DNA of 64,000 bases from Candidatus Methylopumilus turicensis (GCF_000953015.1 NZ_LN794158.1:124001-188000); one strand, 5' to 3'. Numbered from the stretch's first letter, positions 32,211-41,724 are shown. A program made the numbers and translations. Notes: generated by a model from the sequence alone, not told the origin.

Positions 32211-33296
32211 TTATTGACGCTCAACCCATATCAGCATAAAAATTCCCGTCATCAAGAACAAGAACGTTGGTAAAACAGCACTGGTCAATGCAGTCCAATC
32301 ATTAAGCAAACCCAAATGGAGGGATACTCTATTGAGGACTTGATAAAGTATCCCCAGTAATACCCCTGCAAAAAGTTTGTTCACTGCACCACCAGACCGC
32401 TGTTGCAAAAAGCCAAAAGGAAGTGCGAGTAACACCATCACTAAGCAAGCCAACGGATAGATTATCTTAGCCCACAAGGCAATATCGTAGCGTGATGTCT
32501 TTTGTTTGCTTTTATTCAAGTGTGAAATATAGGAATATAAATTCCAAGCAGACATTTTTTCTGGCACCACCAATAGAATACTCATTAATTCAGGCCGAAT
32601 AAGTGATTTCCATTCTGATTGCGCTAAATGAGTTGATTCGACATTCGTTTTTGCTAAATTCGTTTGCGTGAGGTCGGTTAAGTCCCAACTTTCTCCATTG
32701 TAAGTACCTGTCTTCGCTTGATTGATCGCTTTCATTTCAAAGTTTTCGTCAAACTCATAAATGTGGATGTTCACAAGTTGTGCGTCAGGAAGCACTTGCT
32801 CAACGTTCACGAAATTTTTACCATCTTTCACCCACAGTCCTGAGCGAAAATCTTGCGCAATAACAGAGTCAATCGCCTTAATCCGCATACGTTGGCCAGT
32901 TTTTTCGCTGATGGGTGTAATCATTTCACCAACGACAAAAGTAAGCACTGCAAACACAAGACCAATGCGGATGAGGGTCATGCCTATGTTGAGGATGGAC
33001 ATACCGCTGACCCTCAGAATAATCAGCTCAGAATTTCTGGATAGCTGACCTAGTGAGTAGATACTACCGATAAGCACGGCAACTGGAACAATCTCATAAA
33101 AGTGTCCTGGGGTGCTGAGCAAAACGAACGCAACAATTTTTACTATGCCATAAGAGCCTTTGCCGACACTTTCCAACTCTTGAAGTAAGTCAAAGAAAGC
33201 AAACATGGCAAGCAGCGCACCCATGATGAGCAAAATACTAGTGGTTGTCTCCTTGATTAAATAGCGATCAACCGTGTTAATTTTTAATAGGCTCAT
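32211..33296 (-). CDS. lptG: LPS export permease LptG
   Basis: LptG is one half of the LptB2FG transporter that extracts lipopolysaccharide from the inner membrane toward LptC and the outer membrane. The 361-residue protein has a YjgP/YjgQ-type fold with an N-terminal pair of helices (YLIKETTTSILLIMGALLAMFAFFDLLQE), a periplasmic jellyroll (about 130-260) and three C-terminal helices ending ILMLIWVERQ-like. The ATG at 33296 (MSLLKIN) has GGGGAAG directly upstream and overlaps the lptF stop by four bases; longer frames to 33389 lie inside lptF. It is downstream of lptF in one operon. Confidence 0.93.
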   Translation of the reverse strand: MSLLKINTVDRYLIKETTTSILLIMGALLAMFAFFDLLQELESVGKGSYGIVKIVAFVLLSTPGHFYEIVPVAVLIGSIYSLGQLSRNSELIILRVSGMSILNIGMTLIRIGLVFAVLTFVVGEMITPISEKTGQRMRIKAIDSVIAQDFRSGLWVKDGKNFVNVEQVLPDAQLVNIHIYEFDENFEMKAINQAKTGTYNGESWDLTDLTQTNLAKTNVESTHLAQSEWKSLIRPELMSILLVVPEKMSAWNLYSYISHLNKSKQKTSRYDIALWAKIIYPLACLVMVLLALPFGFLQQRSGGAVNKLFAGVLLGILYQVLNRVSLHLGLLNDWTALTSAVLPTFLFLMTGIFMLIWVERQ

Positions 33297-34381
33297 CTTC
33301 CCCACCATCTTGGTATTATAGGAAGTTGAAATGCTCTTAGATAGAATAAATAAGCGGTCAGCGATGTAAACATTAAGTGAACGGGCCATAATCCGATCAT
33401 TGGGCTAAGGTGTCCCTGCACCAGCCAAGCTTGCATAATACTAATCATGTTGTTATAGACAATATAGATCAGAATCGCCATCGCCATATTGCCAGTTCTG
33501 CCAGAACGCGGATCTACAAAGCTCAAAGGAATCGCAAGCAATACTAAAACTAAAGCAGAAATGGGGATGGCGATGCGCCCCTGGATCTCGGCATTATTAG
33601 CAGGCGTATGTTCACTCATTAATGCCTTGCTTGAGAGGGCCTGCACAATGACAACGGGGGCTTCTTTAGATTCTTTAGCCTCAATGCGTACTGCGTATTT
33701 TTCAAAAGTAGTGGATGAGAATTCAGATGAAGCTGGCTTTCCCTCATATCGCCGGCCTTTGAGCATGACTAGGAAATTATCATTATTAGTCATTGTTTCA
33801 CGATGACCTTCTTTAGCAACAATCACCCCTAATTGCTGGTGTTGTATCGACTGAATAAATATATTCTTAACCGTTGTACCAAGCTGATCAAATGCTTCAA
33901 CAAAATAAACGCGATTCGCATGCTTTGACTCTTTGAAAACTCCAGGAGTAATCGTGGCAAGTTCATCTTGCTTTTTTAGTTGTGTTTTATAATCGGCGCT
34001 TTTGTTGGTTGCCCAAGGAGTAACAAACAAGCTTAAAAATGCAATGAGCACAATGACTGGGCCGGAAAAAGTTAAGATGGGCCGTATCCAAGCAGCTAAT
34101 CCTTGCCCCGAGCTAAACCAAATGACCATTTCGCTGTCTCGATGTTGGCGAGTCAATGTAAGTAAGACAGCTAGAAAAAGCGTGAGTGAAAGTAGCATAG
34201 GCAAGAATTTGAGCATGCTAAAGCCAAGAAGCGTATTGATGGCATTGCTTGCAATACCACCGTTTGCGGCGATGCCGATGTAATAAGTCACACGCTGCGC
34301 GATGACAATGCCGAATAGCACTGCAAATGCACCAATGGCAGTATGAAGCAGTTCTTGAGAAAGTGATCGTTTAAAGATCAT
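33293..34381 (-). CDS. lptF: LPS export permease LptF
   Basis: LptF pairs with LptG in the lipopolysaccharide ABC transporter. The 362-residue protein starts MIFKRSLSQELLHTAIGAFAVLFGIVIAQRV, the usual LptF amphipathic start plus first helix, then further helices, a periplasmic beta-jellyroll (about 135-265, containing GVFKESKHANRVYFVE) and a C-terminal RIAIPISALVLVLLAIPLSFVDPRSGRTGNM, a conserved Lpt signature. It overlaps lptG by four bases (ATGA) and is divergent from pepA; the gap of 124 bases carries both promoters. LptB is not in the window. The assignment is clear. Confidence 0.93.
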   Translation of the reverse strand: MIFKRSLSQELLHTAIGAFAVLFGIVIAQRVTYYIGIAANGGIASNAINTLLGFSMLKFLPMLLSLTLFLAVLLTLTRQHRDSEMVIWFSSGQGLAAWIRPILTFSGPVIVLIAFLSLFVTPWATNKSADYKTQLKKQDELATITPGVFKESKHANRVYFVEAFDQLGTTVKNIFIQSIQHQQLGVIVAKEGHRETMTNNDNFLVMLKGRRYEGKPASSEFSSTTFEKYAVRIEAKESKEAPVVIVQALSSKALMSEHTPANNAEIQGRIAIPISALVLVLLAIPLSFVDPRSGRTGNMAMAILIYIVYNNMISIMQAWLVQGHLSPMIGLWPVHLMFTSLTAYLFYLRAFQLPIIPRWWGR

Positions 34382-34505
34382 GCTGGACTTTTTCTTTTGC
34401 TAGGCTGAGTAATAAATGCATTTAAAAAATGATTTCGTACAAAATTTTGATTTCAAACCAAAACGCAGGATAATTCACCGATATTAAGCGAAAAGGATCT
34501 ATTCA

Positions 34506-36026
34506 ATGGAATTTAGCATAAAAAGTGGTAAACCGGAAAAACAACGTAATGATTGTGTGATTGTTGGTGTTTATGAATCAGGCAAACTCAGTCACGCGGC
34601 TCAATCCATTGATGCCGTCTCTGATGGATTAATCAATGCTGTTTTGAAGCGTGGTGATATGGATGGAAAACTAGGATCAACTTTGCTGTTACAAAGCGTC
34701 GGGGGCATTCATGCTGAACGCGTCCTGTTAGCTGGCTTGGGTAAGCATGATGAGCTGTCTGAGAAGGGCTTTCGTCAAGCCCTGATTGCTTCTGTCAAGG
34801 CGCTTGCTAAAACAGGTGCTAATGACGTAGCGAGTTTTTTGGTGGAAGCGGATGTACTGAATGCTGATGATAAAAAACAAGATGCTACATGGAAAATTTC
34901 ACAAACGGTTGAGGCTGTGAATGACGCTTTATATCGTTTTGATGTCATGAAAGGTAAAAAAGAGAAGGCTGATAAAGGCATCACTAAAGGCATTACGCGA
35001 TTAGAAGTGCATGTAGCTGAGGCTGACGACAATCAAGCGGCAAAAACTGCTTTGAAGGATGGTCTTGCGGTGTCTTCTGGCGTTAGCTTTGCTAAGGATC
35101 TTGGCAACTTACCGCCTAATATTTGTACCCCGACTTACTTAGCAGAGCAGGCATTAGCGATGGTAAAAACCCATGGCCTCACGGTGCAGATATTAGAGCG
35201 CGAAGAATTAAAGAAATTGGGCATGGGTTCGTTCCTTGGTGTTGCGCAAGGAAGTGTTCAGCCACCTAAATTAATTGTGCTTCAGCATTTACGTGGCAAA
35301 AAAGATCAAAAGCCTGTGGTGCTAGTGGGTAAAGGTATTACCTTTGATACAGGTGGGATTTCTCTTAAGCCTGGTGCTGACATGGATGAAATGAAGTATG
35401 ACATGTGTGGCGCTGCTAGTGTGTTAGGAACATTCAAGACAATCTCGGAAATGGATTTGCCCTTGAACGTGATTGGTGTTATTCCAGCTTGTGAAAACAT
35501 GCCAGATGCAGATGCCATTCGTCCAGGTGATGTATTAACCAGCATGTCAGGTCAAACTATCGAAGTATTGAATACGGATGCTGAAGGCCGTTTGATTCTG
35601 TGTGATGCATTAACTTACGTTGAAAAATTTGATCCCTCGGCTGTGATTGATATTGCAACACTCACTGGTGCCTGTGTCATTGCACTCGGACATCATGCAA
35701 GTGCGGTATTTAGTAATCAAGATCGATTGGCAAAAGAGATTTTATCGGCAGGTGAAACTGCATTGGATCGTGCTTGGCACATGCCGATGTGGGAAGAGTA
35801 TCAGTCGCAATTGGATAGTAATTTTGCGGATATTGCCAATATTGGTGGGCGCGCGGGCGGTAGTATTACCGCTGCGTGTTTCTTATCTCGTTTTGCCAAG
35901 AAATATCATTGGGCGCATTTAGATATCGCTGGAACGGCTTGGAAGTCTGGCAAAGAAAAGGGCTCCACAGGTCGACCAGTGCCTTTGCTCACACAATTCC
36001 TCAAGCATCGTGCAGAAAAGGCTTAG
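34506..36026 (+). CDS. pepA: Leucyl aminopeptidase PepA
   Basis: PepA is a cytosolic hexameric di-zinc aminopeptidase (M17) that releases N-terminal residues; in some bacteria it also binds DNA and helps Xer recombination. The 506 residues (usual about 500) have a regulatory N-terminal half and the catalytic half with VGKGITFDTGGISLKPGADMDEMKYDMCGA and the signature NTDAEGRLIL, which carry the metal ligands Lys, Asp and Glu. The C-terminal ends STGRPVPLLTQFL. It starts with an AGGATCT-type site before ATG 34506. holC follows after six bases, a widely conserved pair. Confidence 0.95.
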   Translation: MEFSIKSGKPEKQRNDCVIVGVYESGKLSHAAQSIDAVSDGLINAVLKRGDMDGKLGSTLLLQSVGGIHAERVLLAGLGKHDELSEKGFRQALIASVKALAKTGANDVASFLVEADVLNADDKKQDATWKISQTVEAVNDALYRFDVMKGKKEKADKGITKGITRLEVHVAEADDNQAAKTALKDGLAVSSGVSFAKDLGNLPPNICTPTYLAEQALAMVKTHGLTVQILEREELKKLGMGSFLGVAQGSVQPPKLIVLQHLRGKKDQKPVVLVGKGITFDTGGISLKPGADMDEMKYDMCGAASVLGTFKTISEMDLPLNVIGVIPACENMPDADAIRPGDVLTSMSGQTIEVLNTDAEGRLILCDALTYVEKFDPSAVIDIATLTGACVIALGHHASAVFSNQDRLAKEILSAGETALDRAWHMPMWEEYQSQLDSNFADIANIGGRAGGSITAACFLSRFAKKYHWAHLDIAGTAWKSGKEKGSTGRPVPLLTQFLKHRAEKA

Positions 36027-36032
36027 TTTCTG

Positions 36033-36458
36033 ATGACGCGAGTGGAGTTCTTCTTTAATGTGGAAGATAAGTTACAGAAGCTCGCTGAGTTAAGCGAAAA
36101 AGCCATCGCAAAAAATGTTAAGTTGCTAATGCTGACGCAAACAAATGAGGCGGCGCTTCAAATACAGGATTATTTGTGGCGCTTGCCTCAGCAGTTTTTG
36201 CCTAATCACCCAGCGCATCATCCTTTGGCGGCACAAACCCCTATCATTGTGGACTGGCGTGTTGATGAACCTCCACACGATGAGGTTCTTATTAATATGC
36301 AACATCCACAACCAGTTTTTTTTAGTCGTTTTAGACGATTGATCGAGGTGGTAGGTACAAGCGAAGAGGAAAAGATTGAGGCGCGTATTCGATATAAATT
36401 TTATCGGGACCGTGGCTATGAAATTAAAAACTATGATGCACTTGGTCGGATTGTTTAG
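36033..36458 (+). CDS. holC: DNA polymerase III chi subunit HolC
   Basis: HolC (chi) binds single-strand-binding protein and the psi subunit to link the clamp loader to SSB. The 141-residue protein matches the family: N-terminal TRVEFFFNVEDKLQKLAELSEKAIAK, the LPQQFLPNHPAHHPLAAQTPIIVDW loop, which binds the SSB tail, and a C-terminal SRFRRLIEVVGTSEEEKIEARIRYKFYRDRGYEI. It follows pepA by six bases. Many genomes continue with valS; here the next gene encodes a coiled-coil protein instead. No psi subunit gene is near. The assignment is good. Confidence 0.9.
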   Translation: MTRVEFFFNVEDKLQKLAELSEKAIAKNVKLLMLTQTNEAALQIQDYLWRLPQQFLPNHPAHHPLAAQTPIIVDWRVDEPPHDEVLINMQHPQPVFFSRFRRLIEVVGTSEEEKIEARIRYKFYRDRGYEIKNYDALGRIV

Positions 36459-36487
36459 CGAAAAAAATCTCATTAATCGAGAATCTC

Positions 36488-37465
36488 ATGGCATCAAAAT
36501 ATAAAGATATTCCCGTGCTCACTGAAGTCTTCAGTACTGCGGATTCCCCAGTATTAACCCCTGCATTCTTTGAGTACGCGATGGCGCAACTAAAGCCTCG
36601 TCTAGATCAGGCTTTAACAGAGGCCGCGCTTGATCAGCAAAGTGAAAAGCTTAAGCGTGAAATTCTTGAGGAGTTGAAACCCGCATTAAGTGAAGAATTT
36701 CAAGCGCAGATGACTAGCGTTTTAGAAGTAAGTCAGCAAACGTTAATGCATGACATGCGCGATTTCTCAGATAAATTAAAAGCAGATTTAGCGACAGAAG
36801 TTCCACAAATTTATCATGCGAGAGCAGAGTTTTTTCAAGCAGATATCGTTGAAAAACTATCTTCGCTTCAAGCACAATCTTTGATGTTATTGCGCGAGGC
36901 GTTTGAACAGCTTGCGCCGCAACTTGAAAGCGGTCTAATCGAGAGAGTCAATGCGCGGCTTAATGACTTGCAAACGGCTACAATAGAAAAAGTGACGGAT
37001 ATTTTGCAACAAAAAATCTCTGACTTCCACGAAGCAACGCTCGATAAAATGCGTGATGATTTAGCGCTCGAGCTCCCGGAAATCTATCAATCCATCCTAG
37101 AGCAAGCCAAGCTGGCCCTTGCACAACAGCTAAACAGTCTTCAAGAGGATGCAAGCCAAGAGCTTGGCATTAAGATGAATGAGACCTTGCCAAGCATCTA
37201 TGCGTTAGCTTCCATGCAAGTAAAAACAGATTTGCTTGCTGAGATGTCTGAGTTTGCCCAAACAACCAAGGACGGATTTGAATCAGGCTTGAAATGTGAC
37301 CTTCCTGAACTTGAGCAACTGCTCAAAGATAGGATAAAGGATGCTTTTGAGAACGAATTGCCAACAATGCGACAAGAAATAAGTGCGCAAGTAAATGCTG
37401 AAATTGAGGCGATGATTCGGTCTGTTCGCTTGGTGACATCGCGTCACCAAGTAGATGAAAGTTAG
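36488..37465 (+). CDS. Coiled-coil protein with repeated LPxIY-type motif, 325 aa
   Basis: I do not recognise a named family. The 325-residue product is almost entirely helical and acidic, with long heptad-rich stretches. It is built from repeated units of about 60 residues, each with a motif like (E/T)(L/V)P-x-I-Y: EVPQIYHARAEFF (about residue 107), ELPEIYQSILEQAK (about 200), TLPSIYALASM (about 238), DLPELEQLLKD and ELPTMRQEIS. No signal peptide or membrane segment is present. It stands 29 bases after holC in the same direction, where valS is often found. The repeats resemble phasin- or apolipoprotein-type amphipathic bundles; a role in coating a surface or the cell envelope is guesswork. 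Confidence 0.65.
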   Translation: MASKYKDIPVLTEVFSTADSPVLTPAFFEYAMAQLKPRLDQALTEAALDQQSEKLKREILEELKPALSEEFQAQMTSVLEVSQQTLMHDMRDFSDKLKADLATEVPQIYHARAEFFQADIVEKLSSLQAQSLMLLREAFEQLAPQLESGLIERVNARLNDLQTATIEKVTDILQQKISDFHEATLDKMRDDLALELPEIYQSILEQAKLALAQQLNSLQEDASQELGIKMNETLPSIYALASMQVKTDLLAEMSEFAQTTKDGFESGLKCDLPELEQLLKDRIKDAFENELPTMRQEISAQVNAEIEAMIRSVRLVTSRHQVDES

Positions 37466-37470
37466 TTGGC

Positions 37471-37848
37471 TCAGCCAAGCATTGTTTCATAGGCTTTGGC
37501 ATCGAGAAGTTGCATGATGTCATCAGGATTGTTAGGCTTGAATTTAAAAATCCATGTTTTATAGGGGGCATCGTTAATCTGCTCGGGATTGACCTGCAGA
37601 CTCTCATTGATTGCGGTGACTACACCATCGATCGGTGCATGCAAGTCAGAGCCGGTTTTGACAGACTCAACTAAGCCGCACGGCCGTCCTGCTTCTAATA
37701 CTGCACCAACTTTAGGGAACTCCACAAAAACGATGTCGCCCAGTAAATCTTGGGCGTAATCTGTAATTCCGCTGATATATTCACCTTGCTGATTGATGCT
37801 AACCCAAAGATGTTCGCGAGAGTAATGTAACTGATTGTCGATTTTCAT
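37471..37848 (-). CDS. gcvH: Glycine cleavage H protein-like lipoyl carrier
   Basis: GcvH carries lipoate-bound aminomethyl intermediates between the P, T and L proteins. The 125-residue protein has the N-terminal HYSREHLWVSI, the ITDYAQDLLGDIVFVEFP core and the lipoylation site ESVKTGSDLHAP with Lys64. It ends with a helical PDDIMQLLDAKAYE. I chose the ATG at 37848. No gcvT or gcvP is nearby, and the gene stands alone in convergent orientation to the coiled-coil gene, with 5 bases between stops. It could serve a glycine cleavage system encoded elsewhere or have a role in lipoate transfer; the sequence does not decide. Confidence 0.85.
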   Translation of the reverse strand: MKIDNQLHYSREHLWVSINQQGEYISGITDYAQDLLGDIVFVEFPKVGAVLEAGRPCGLVESVKTGSDLHAPIDGVVTAINESLQVNPEQINDAPYKTWIFKFKPNNPDDIMQLLDAKAYETMLG

Positions 37849-38014
37849 GCTGGTTATGACCAAAACTATTAAGACTTAATTCTCCCATAAACGAAATAAA
37901 ATGGATAAATATTAATCACTCTCATAAAATAGCTTACCAATATGCGCTATCTTAATGACAAATCAACATAATTTAGTTAACATTGTTAAGGATTTAACAA
38001 ATAGGGGTCATCCT

Positions 38015-39049
38015 ATGACATCAAAAATAATAGCTTTCAGTCTTGTGTTGTTAATGGCTTTGCCATTTAGCACGGTCGAGGCCTCGACTAAAAAAAATCA
38101 ACACCGCGTTCATCACCAGCTTGATGCTAAAACGCATGCTATTTCTAAAAGTCAAAAACCAATCGTTTCCAGTAAAAAACGTTTCGCTTCTCATAAAAAA
38201 CTATTGGCATCTAATAAAAAATATTTTCAAAAAGCGAGTCTGAATTCACAATTTAATCAGGAGAGTGTCACGGCTGCTGGCGAGCCTCAGCTTGCATCCG
38301 CAAAGGCTTTGGTGATGGATCAAGCGACTGGTGAGATTATTTTTGCCAAAAATATTAATACGCAAACACCGATTGCTTCAGTGACCAAGTTAATGACGGC
38401 GATGGTGATGTTGGATGCGCATCAGCCGATGGATGAAGTGTTGGAAGTGACAGATGCAGATGTGGATATGTTTAAAGGCTCAAGTTCAAAATTGCCAGTT
38501 GGTTCTCAACTAACAAGAGCTGAGTTGCTGCATATGGCGGTTATGTCCTCAGAAAATAGGGCGGCTTCCGCTCTTGGCCGTAATTATCCTGGTGGTATTC
38601 ACGGTTTTGTTGCTGCCATGAATGAGAAAGCGCGGGCATTGGGGATGACGAACAGTCATTTTGTCGATTCAACAGGTCTTCATAGTGAAAATATATCGAC
38701 AGCAGCAGATCTTTCGAAAATGGTGCGTGCAGCATACAGCTACCCACAAATCAGGCAAGTGAGCACCTCCGCTTCGCATGAATTTAATGTGCATGGATAT
38801 CGTAATCCTGTGAACTTCTCTAATACCAATTTATTGGTGCGTAATAACAGTCAGAAATGGGTAATTGGATTGTCCAAAACTGGTTATATTAGTGAGGCAG
38901 GTCGTTGTTTGGTCATGCAGGCCGAGATTTCTGGAAAATCAGTCGTACTTGTTTTTCTTGATTCAATGGGTAAGTTCTCCAGAATCGGTGACGCTGAACG
39001 TATTCGCAAGTGGATGGAAGCACGTAACTTCAGTCCCAGTATGAGTTAG
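38015..39049 (+). CDS. pbpG: D-alanyl-D-alanine endopeptidase (PBP7-like, S11 family)
   Basis: This 344-residue periplasmic serine peptidase belongs to the S11 family, like PBP7/PbpG, which cuts D,D-crosslinks in peptidoglycan. A signal peptide (SKIIAFSLVLLMALPFSTVEA) precedes a Lys/His/Ser-rich linker of about 60 residues (SKKRFASHKKLLASNKKYF) and the catalytic domain. The active site is complete: SxxK in ASVTKLMTA, SxN in MSSENRAASALG and KTG in GLSKTGYISEAG. I chose the ATG at 38015 with an AGGGG site; the frame is open 20 residues further. A bidirectional terminator separates it from topA. Confidence 0.9.
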   Translation: MTSKIIAFSLVLLMALPFSTVEASTKKNQHRVHHQLDAKTHAISKSQKPIVSSKKRFASHKKLLASNKKYFQKASLNSQFNQESVTAAGEPQLASAKALVMDQATGEIIFAKNINTQTPIASVTKLMTAMVMLDAHQPMDEVLEVTDADVDMFKGSSSKLPVGSQLTRAELLHMAVMSSENRAASALGRNYPGGIHGFVAAMNEKARALGMTNSHFVDSTGLHSENISTAADLSKMVRAAYSYPQIRQVSTSASHEFNVHGYRNPVNFSNTNLLVRNNSQKWVIGLSKTGYISEAGRCLVMQAEISGKSVVLVFLDSMGKFSRIGDAERIRKWMEARNFSPSMS

Positions 39050-39061
39050 TCTGGCACACAT

Positions 39062-39098
39062 AAAAAAAGCGGCTTAATTGTTAAGCCGCTTTTTTTAT
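39062..39098. terminator. Bidirectional terminator between pbpG and topA
   Basis: AGCGGCTTAA and TTAAGCCGCT form a perfect 10-bp stem around TTG, with seven A before and seven T after. It serves the plus-strand peptidase gene and the minus-strand topoisomerase gene. Confidence 0.93.
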
Positions 39099-39129
39099 GT
39101 CATGCATCCGTTATTTTTTAGCCAAGGTA

Positions 39130-41724
39130 TTATTCAGTGGCTGTTTTCTTGACGGCTGCTTTTTTTGCAACTGTCTTTTTAGGCGTTACTTTTTTAACCG
39201 CAGTTTTTTTCACAACGGCTTTTTTGACGACTGTCTTTTTCGCTGCAACTTTCTTGGCCGTCGGTTTTTTCTTAGCTGGCGCATCTTTTAGCACTTTTGC
39301 AGCCAAAAGTTCCAGTGCCTCTTCTAAAGTTAATGATTCAGGATCTTCGCTTTTTGCAATTGTCGCTCTGACCTTCCCATGTTGAACGTATGGACCATAG
39401 CGTCCTGCATATATTGCAATTTGACCATCTTCTGTTGGGTGATTTCCAAGCTCACGTATTGGCGCTGGTCCTGTGTTTGCTTGTGCAAGTAATTCAACTG
39501 CACGGGGTAAATCGATATCAAATACGCTATCCGTTTTGGGGATGGATTTAAACTTCGCATCATGGTTGACATAAGGGCCAAAGCGACCGATGTTAGCAAT
39601 CACCTTTTTATTGGTTTCCGGATGCAAGCCTAAGTCACGAGGCAATGCGATTAATTGCAAAGCGATGTCCAGATTAACATTTGCAAATGGAATATCCTTA
39701 GGAATACTCACACGTTTAGGTTTCTTCTTCGCATCCGCTTCTGGTAGACCAAGTTGAAGGTATGGGCCATATGGGCCATTCAGTAATAAAATGTCCTTGC
39801 CTGACGCAGCATCCAAGCCCATGACGATTGGCTCACTACTAATGGCAGCAGCGCCATCCACATTGCGCTTGTAGTCACATTTCGGAGTATCGTTATAGCC
39901 TGTGCAACCGATAAAACTTCCGTAGCGGCTGAGTTGTTTGGAGAGTTGCTTGCCACATTTTGGACAAGCTTCATCTATGAGTTCAGTGCCTGGGCGCTCG
40001 ACATCTTTTTTGTCGTCGATTTGCTTATGTAAGCCATCCCAAAACTCTTTTAGAAGCGGAATCCATTCGTGCTCGCCATCTGCAACACTATCCAGTTTAT
40101 TTTCAAGGTTGGCAGTGAAGTCATAATCCACATAACGCGTAAAGTGATCTGTTAAGAATTTATTCACTACGCGACCAACATCAGTAGGCGTAAAACGTTT
40201 TTTATCTAATAAAACATACTCTCTATCTTGCAGGGTAGAAATGATGCTTGCATAAGTTGAAGGGCGGCCTATGCCATACTCTTCGAGGACCTTAACCAAG
40301 CTAGCTTCACCGTAGCGAGGAGGAGGCTCTGTGAAATGTTGGTCACCAAAAATCTTTTGTACGTCTAAAATTTCACCAGTTTCTAGTACAGGTAATTTCG
40401 TTTCGTTTTCTTCTTCCGCATCATCAACGCCTTCCATATAGACGCCCATAAATCCAGGGAATACAAGGGTTTGACCTGTGGCGCGGAACAAATTGGCATC
40501 GCTACCAACGGACAAGTCAACACTGACTGCGTCAAATTTTGCAGGCGCCATTTGGCATGCTACAGAGCGTTTCCAAATCATTTCATAAAGCTTGAACTGC
40601 TCTGGTGTTAAGAACTGCTCAACGCTTGTTGGTGTGCGTGAAATATCAGTAGGGCGAATCGCTTCGTGGGCTTCTTGTGCATTTTTTGATTTAGTTTTGT
40701 ATGCAATCGGTAACTTAGGTAGATATTCAGCCGAATAGTTATCTTTGATATAGCCACGAATCTGCGCGATTGCTTCAGCAGCTAAGCTGAAAGAATCAGT
40801 ACGCATGTAAGTGATTAAGCCAACTGCACCGCCACCAGTGTCTATGCCTTCATAAAGCTGTTGTGCAATTCGCATTGCACGACTCGTTGTAAATCCTAGT
40901 TTACGAACGGCTTCTTGTTGTAGCGTTGATGTTGTGAATGGCGCAGCTGGGCTTCGGCTGCGTTGCTTTTTCTCAACGCGACTAACCGTGGTTTTTCCTG
41001 CGCTTTTAAGGAGTAACTCACCAACAATATCTGCTTGTTGATCTTGATTGATGACGGTGAATTGCTCAACTTTTTTCCCATCAAGTTGGATCAATTTTGC
41101 ATCAAAAGCATGCTGATGTTTGCGTGATTCTAAGTGAATAGACCAATATTCTTGGCTCTTAAACGCTTCAATTTCAAGCTCACGCTCAACAATTAAACGC
41201 AGTGCTGGGCTTTGTACCCGACCAGCTGATAGGCCGCGACGAATTTTTTTCCACAACAGAGGAGAAAGGTTAAAGCCCACTAAGTAATCAAGTGCCCGAC
41301 GTGCTTGTTGTGCATTAACGAGCGGCATCAGAATATCGCGTGGCTCATCGATCGCGTGCTGTACGGCTGTTTTAGTGATTTCGTGAAAAACTACACGCTT
41401 CATTAATTTGTTTTTAACGAGATTCTTGCTTTTTAAAATCTCTGCGATGTGCCAAGAAATCGCCTCTCCTTCTCGGTCCGGATCGGTTGCGAGGTAGATA
41501 GCGTCTGCATCTTTGACTGCACGGGTAATGGCATCGACATGTTTTGAGTTGCGATCGATAATTTCATATTTCATCGCAAAATCATTGTCAGTATCTACCG
41601 CGCCAGATTTTGGAATGAGGTCGCGCACATGGCCATAAGAGGCAAGTACTTTGAATTCCTTGCCCAAATACTTTTCAAGTGTTTTGGCTTTGGAAGGGGA
41701 TTCAACAATCAACAGTTTTGACAT
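39130..41724 (-). CDS. topA: DNA topoisomerase I TopA
   Basis: TopA relaxes negative supercoils by transient single-strand cleavage. The 864-residue protein has the N-terminal TOPRIM domain (KLLIVESPSKAKTLEKYLG), the catalytic motif with Tyr in GLITYMRTDS, the FTTSTLQQEA gate-associated region and an acidic central insertion. One full zinc-ribbon (CPKCGKQLSKQLSRYGSFIGC with a fourth Cys at TPKC) is followed by repeats containing GPYGPYLQLG, GRFGPYVNH and GRYGPYVQHG. The C-terminal 50 residues are an almost pure Lys/Ala/Val/Thr tail (AKKTVVKKAVVKKTAVKKV). It stands alone with a terminator downstream. Confidence 0.95.
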   Translation of the reverse strand: MSKLLIVESPSKAKTLEKYLGKEFKVLASYGHVRDLIPKSGAVDTDNDFAMKYEIIDRNSKHVDAITRAVKDADAIYLATDPDREGEAISWHIAEILKSKNLVKNKLMKRVVFHEITKTAVQHAIDEPRDILMPLVNAQQARRALDYLVGFNLSPLLWKKIRRGLSAGRVQSPALRLIVERELEIEAFKSQEYWSIHLESRKHQHAFDAKLIQLDGKKVEQFTVINQDQQADIVGELLLKSAGKTTVSRVEKKQRSRSPAAPFTTSTLQQEAVRKLGFTTSRAMRIAQQLYEGIDTGGGAVGLITYMRTDSFSLAAEAIAQIRGYIKDNYSAEYLPKLPIAYKTKSKNAQEAHEAIRPTDISRTPTSVEQFLTPEQFKLYEMIWKRSVACQMAPAKFDAVSVDLSVGSDANLFRATGQTLVFPGFMGVYMEGVDDAEEENETKLPVLETGEILDVQKIFGDQHFTEPPPRYGEASLVKVLEEYGIGRPSTYASIISTLQDREYVLLDKKRFTPTDVGRVVNKFLTDHFTRYVDYDFTANLENKLDSVADGEHEWIPLLKEFWDGLHKQIDDKKDVERPGTELIDEACPKCGKQLSKQLSRYGSFIGCTGYNDTPKCDYKRNVDGAAAISSEPIVMGLDAASGKDILLLNGPYGPYLQLGLPEADAKKKPKRVSIPKDIPFANVNLDIALQLIALPRDLGLHPETNKKVIANIGRFGPYVNHDAKFKSIPKTDSVFDIDLPRAVELLAQANTGPAPIRELGNHPTEDGQIAIYAGRYGPYVQHGKVRATIAKSEDPESLTLEEALELLAAKVLKDAPAKKKPTAKKVAAKKTVVKKAVVKKTAVKKVTPKKTVAKKAAVKKTATE

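Noticed and set aside
37471-37848. GcvH as part of a complete local glycine cleavage operon
   Set aside because: No gcvT, gcvP or lipoate synthesis gene is within the window; neighbours are unrelated and convergent.
39097-39385. Plus-strand ORFs rich in Phe/Leu/Val opposite the topA tail
   Set aside because: They are antisense shadows of the Lys/Ala repeat codons and have no independent support.
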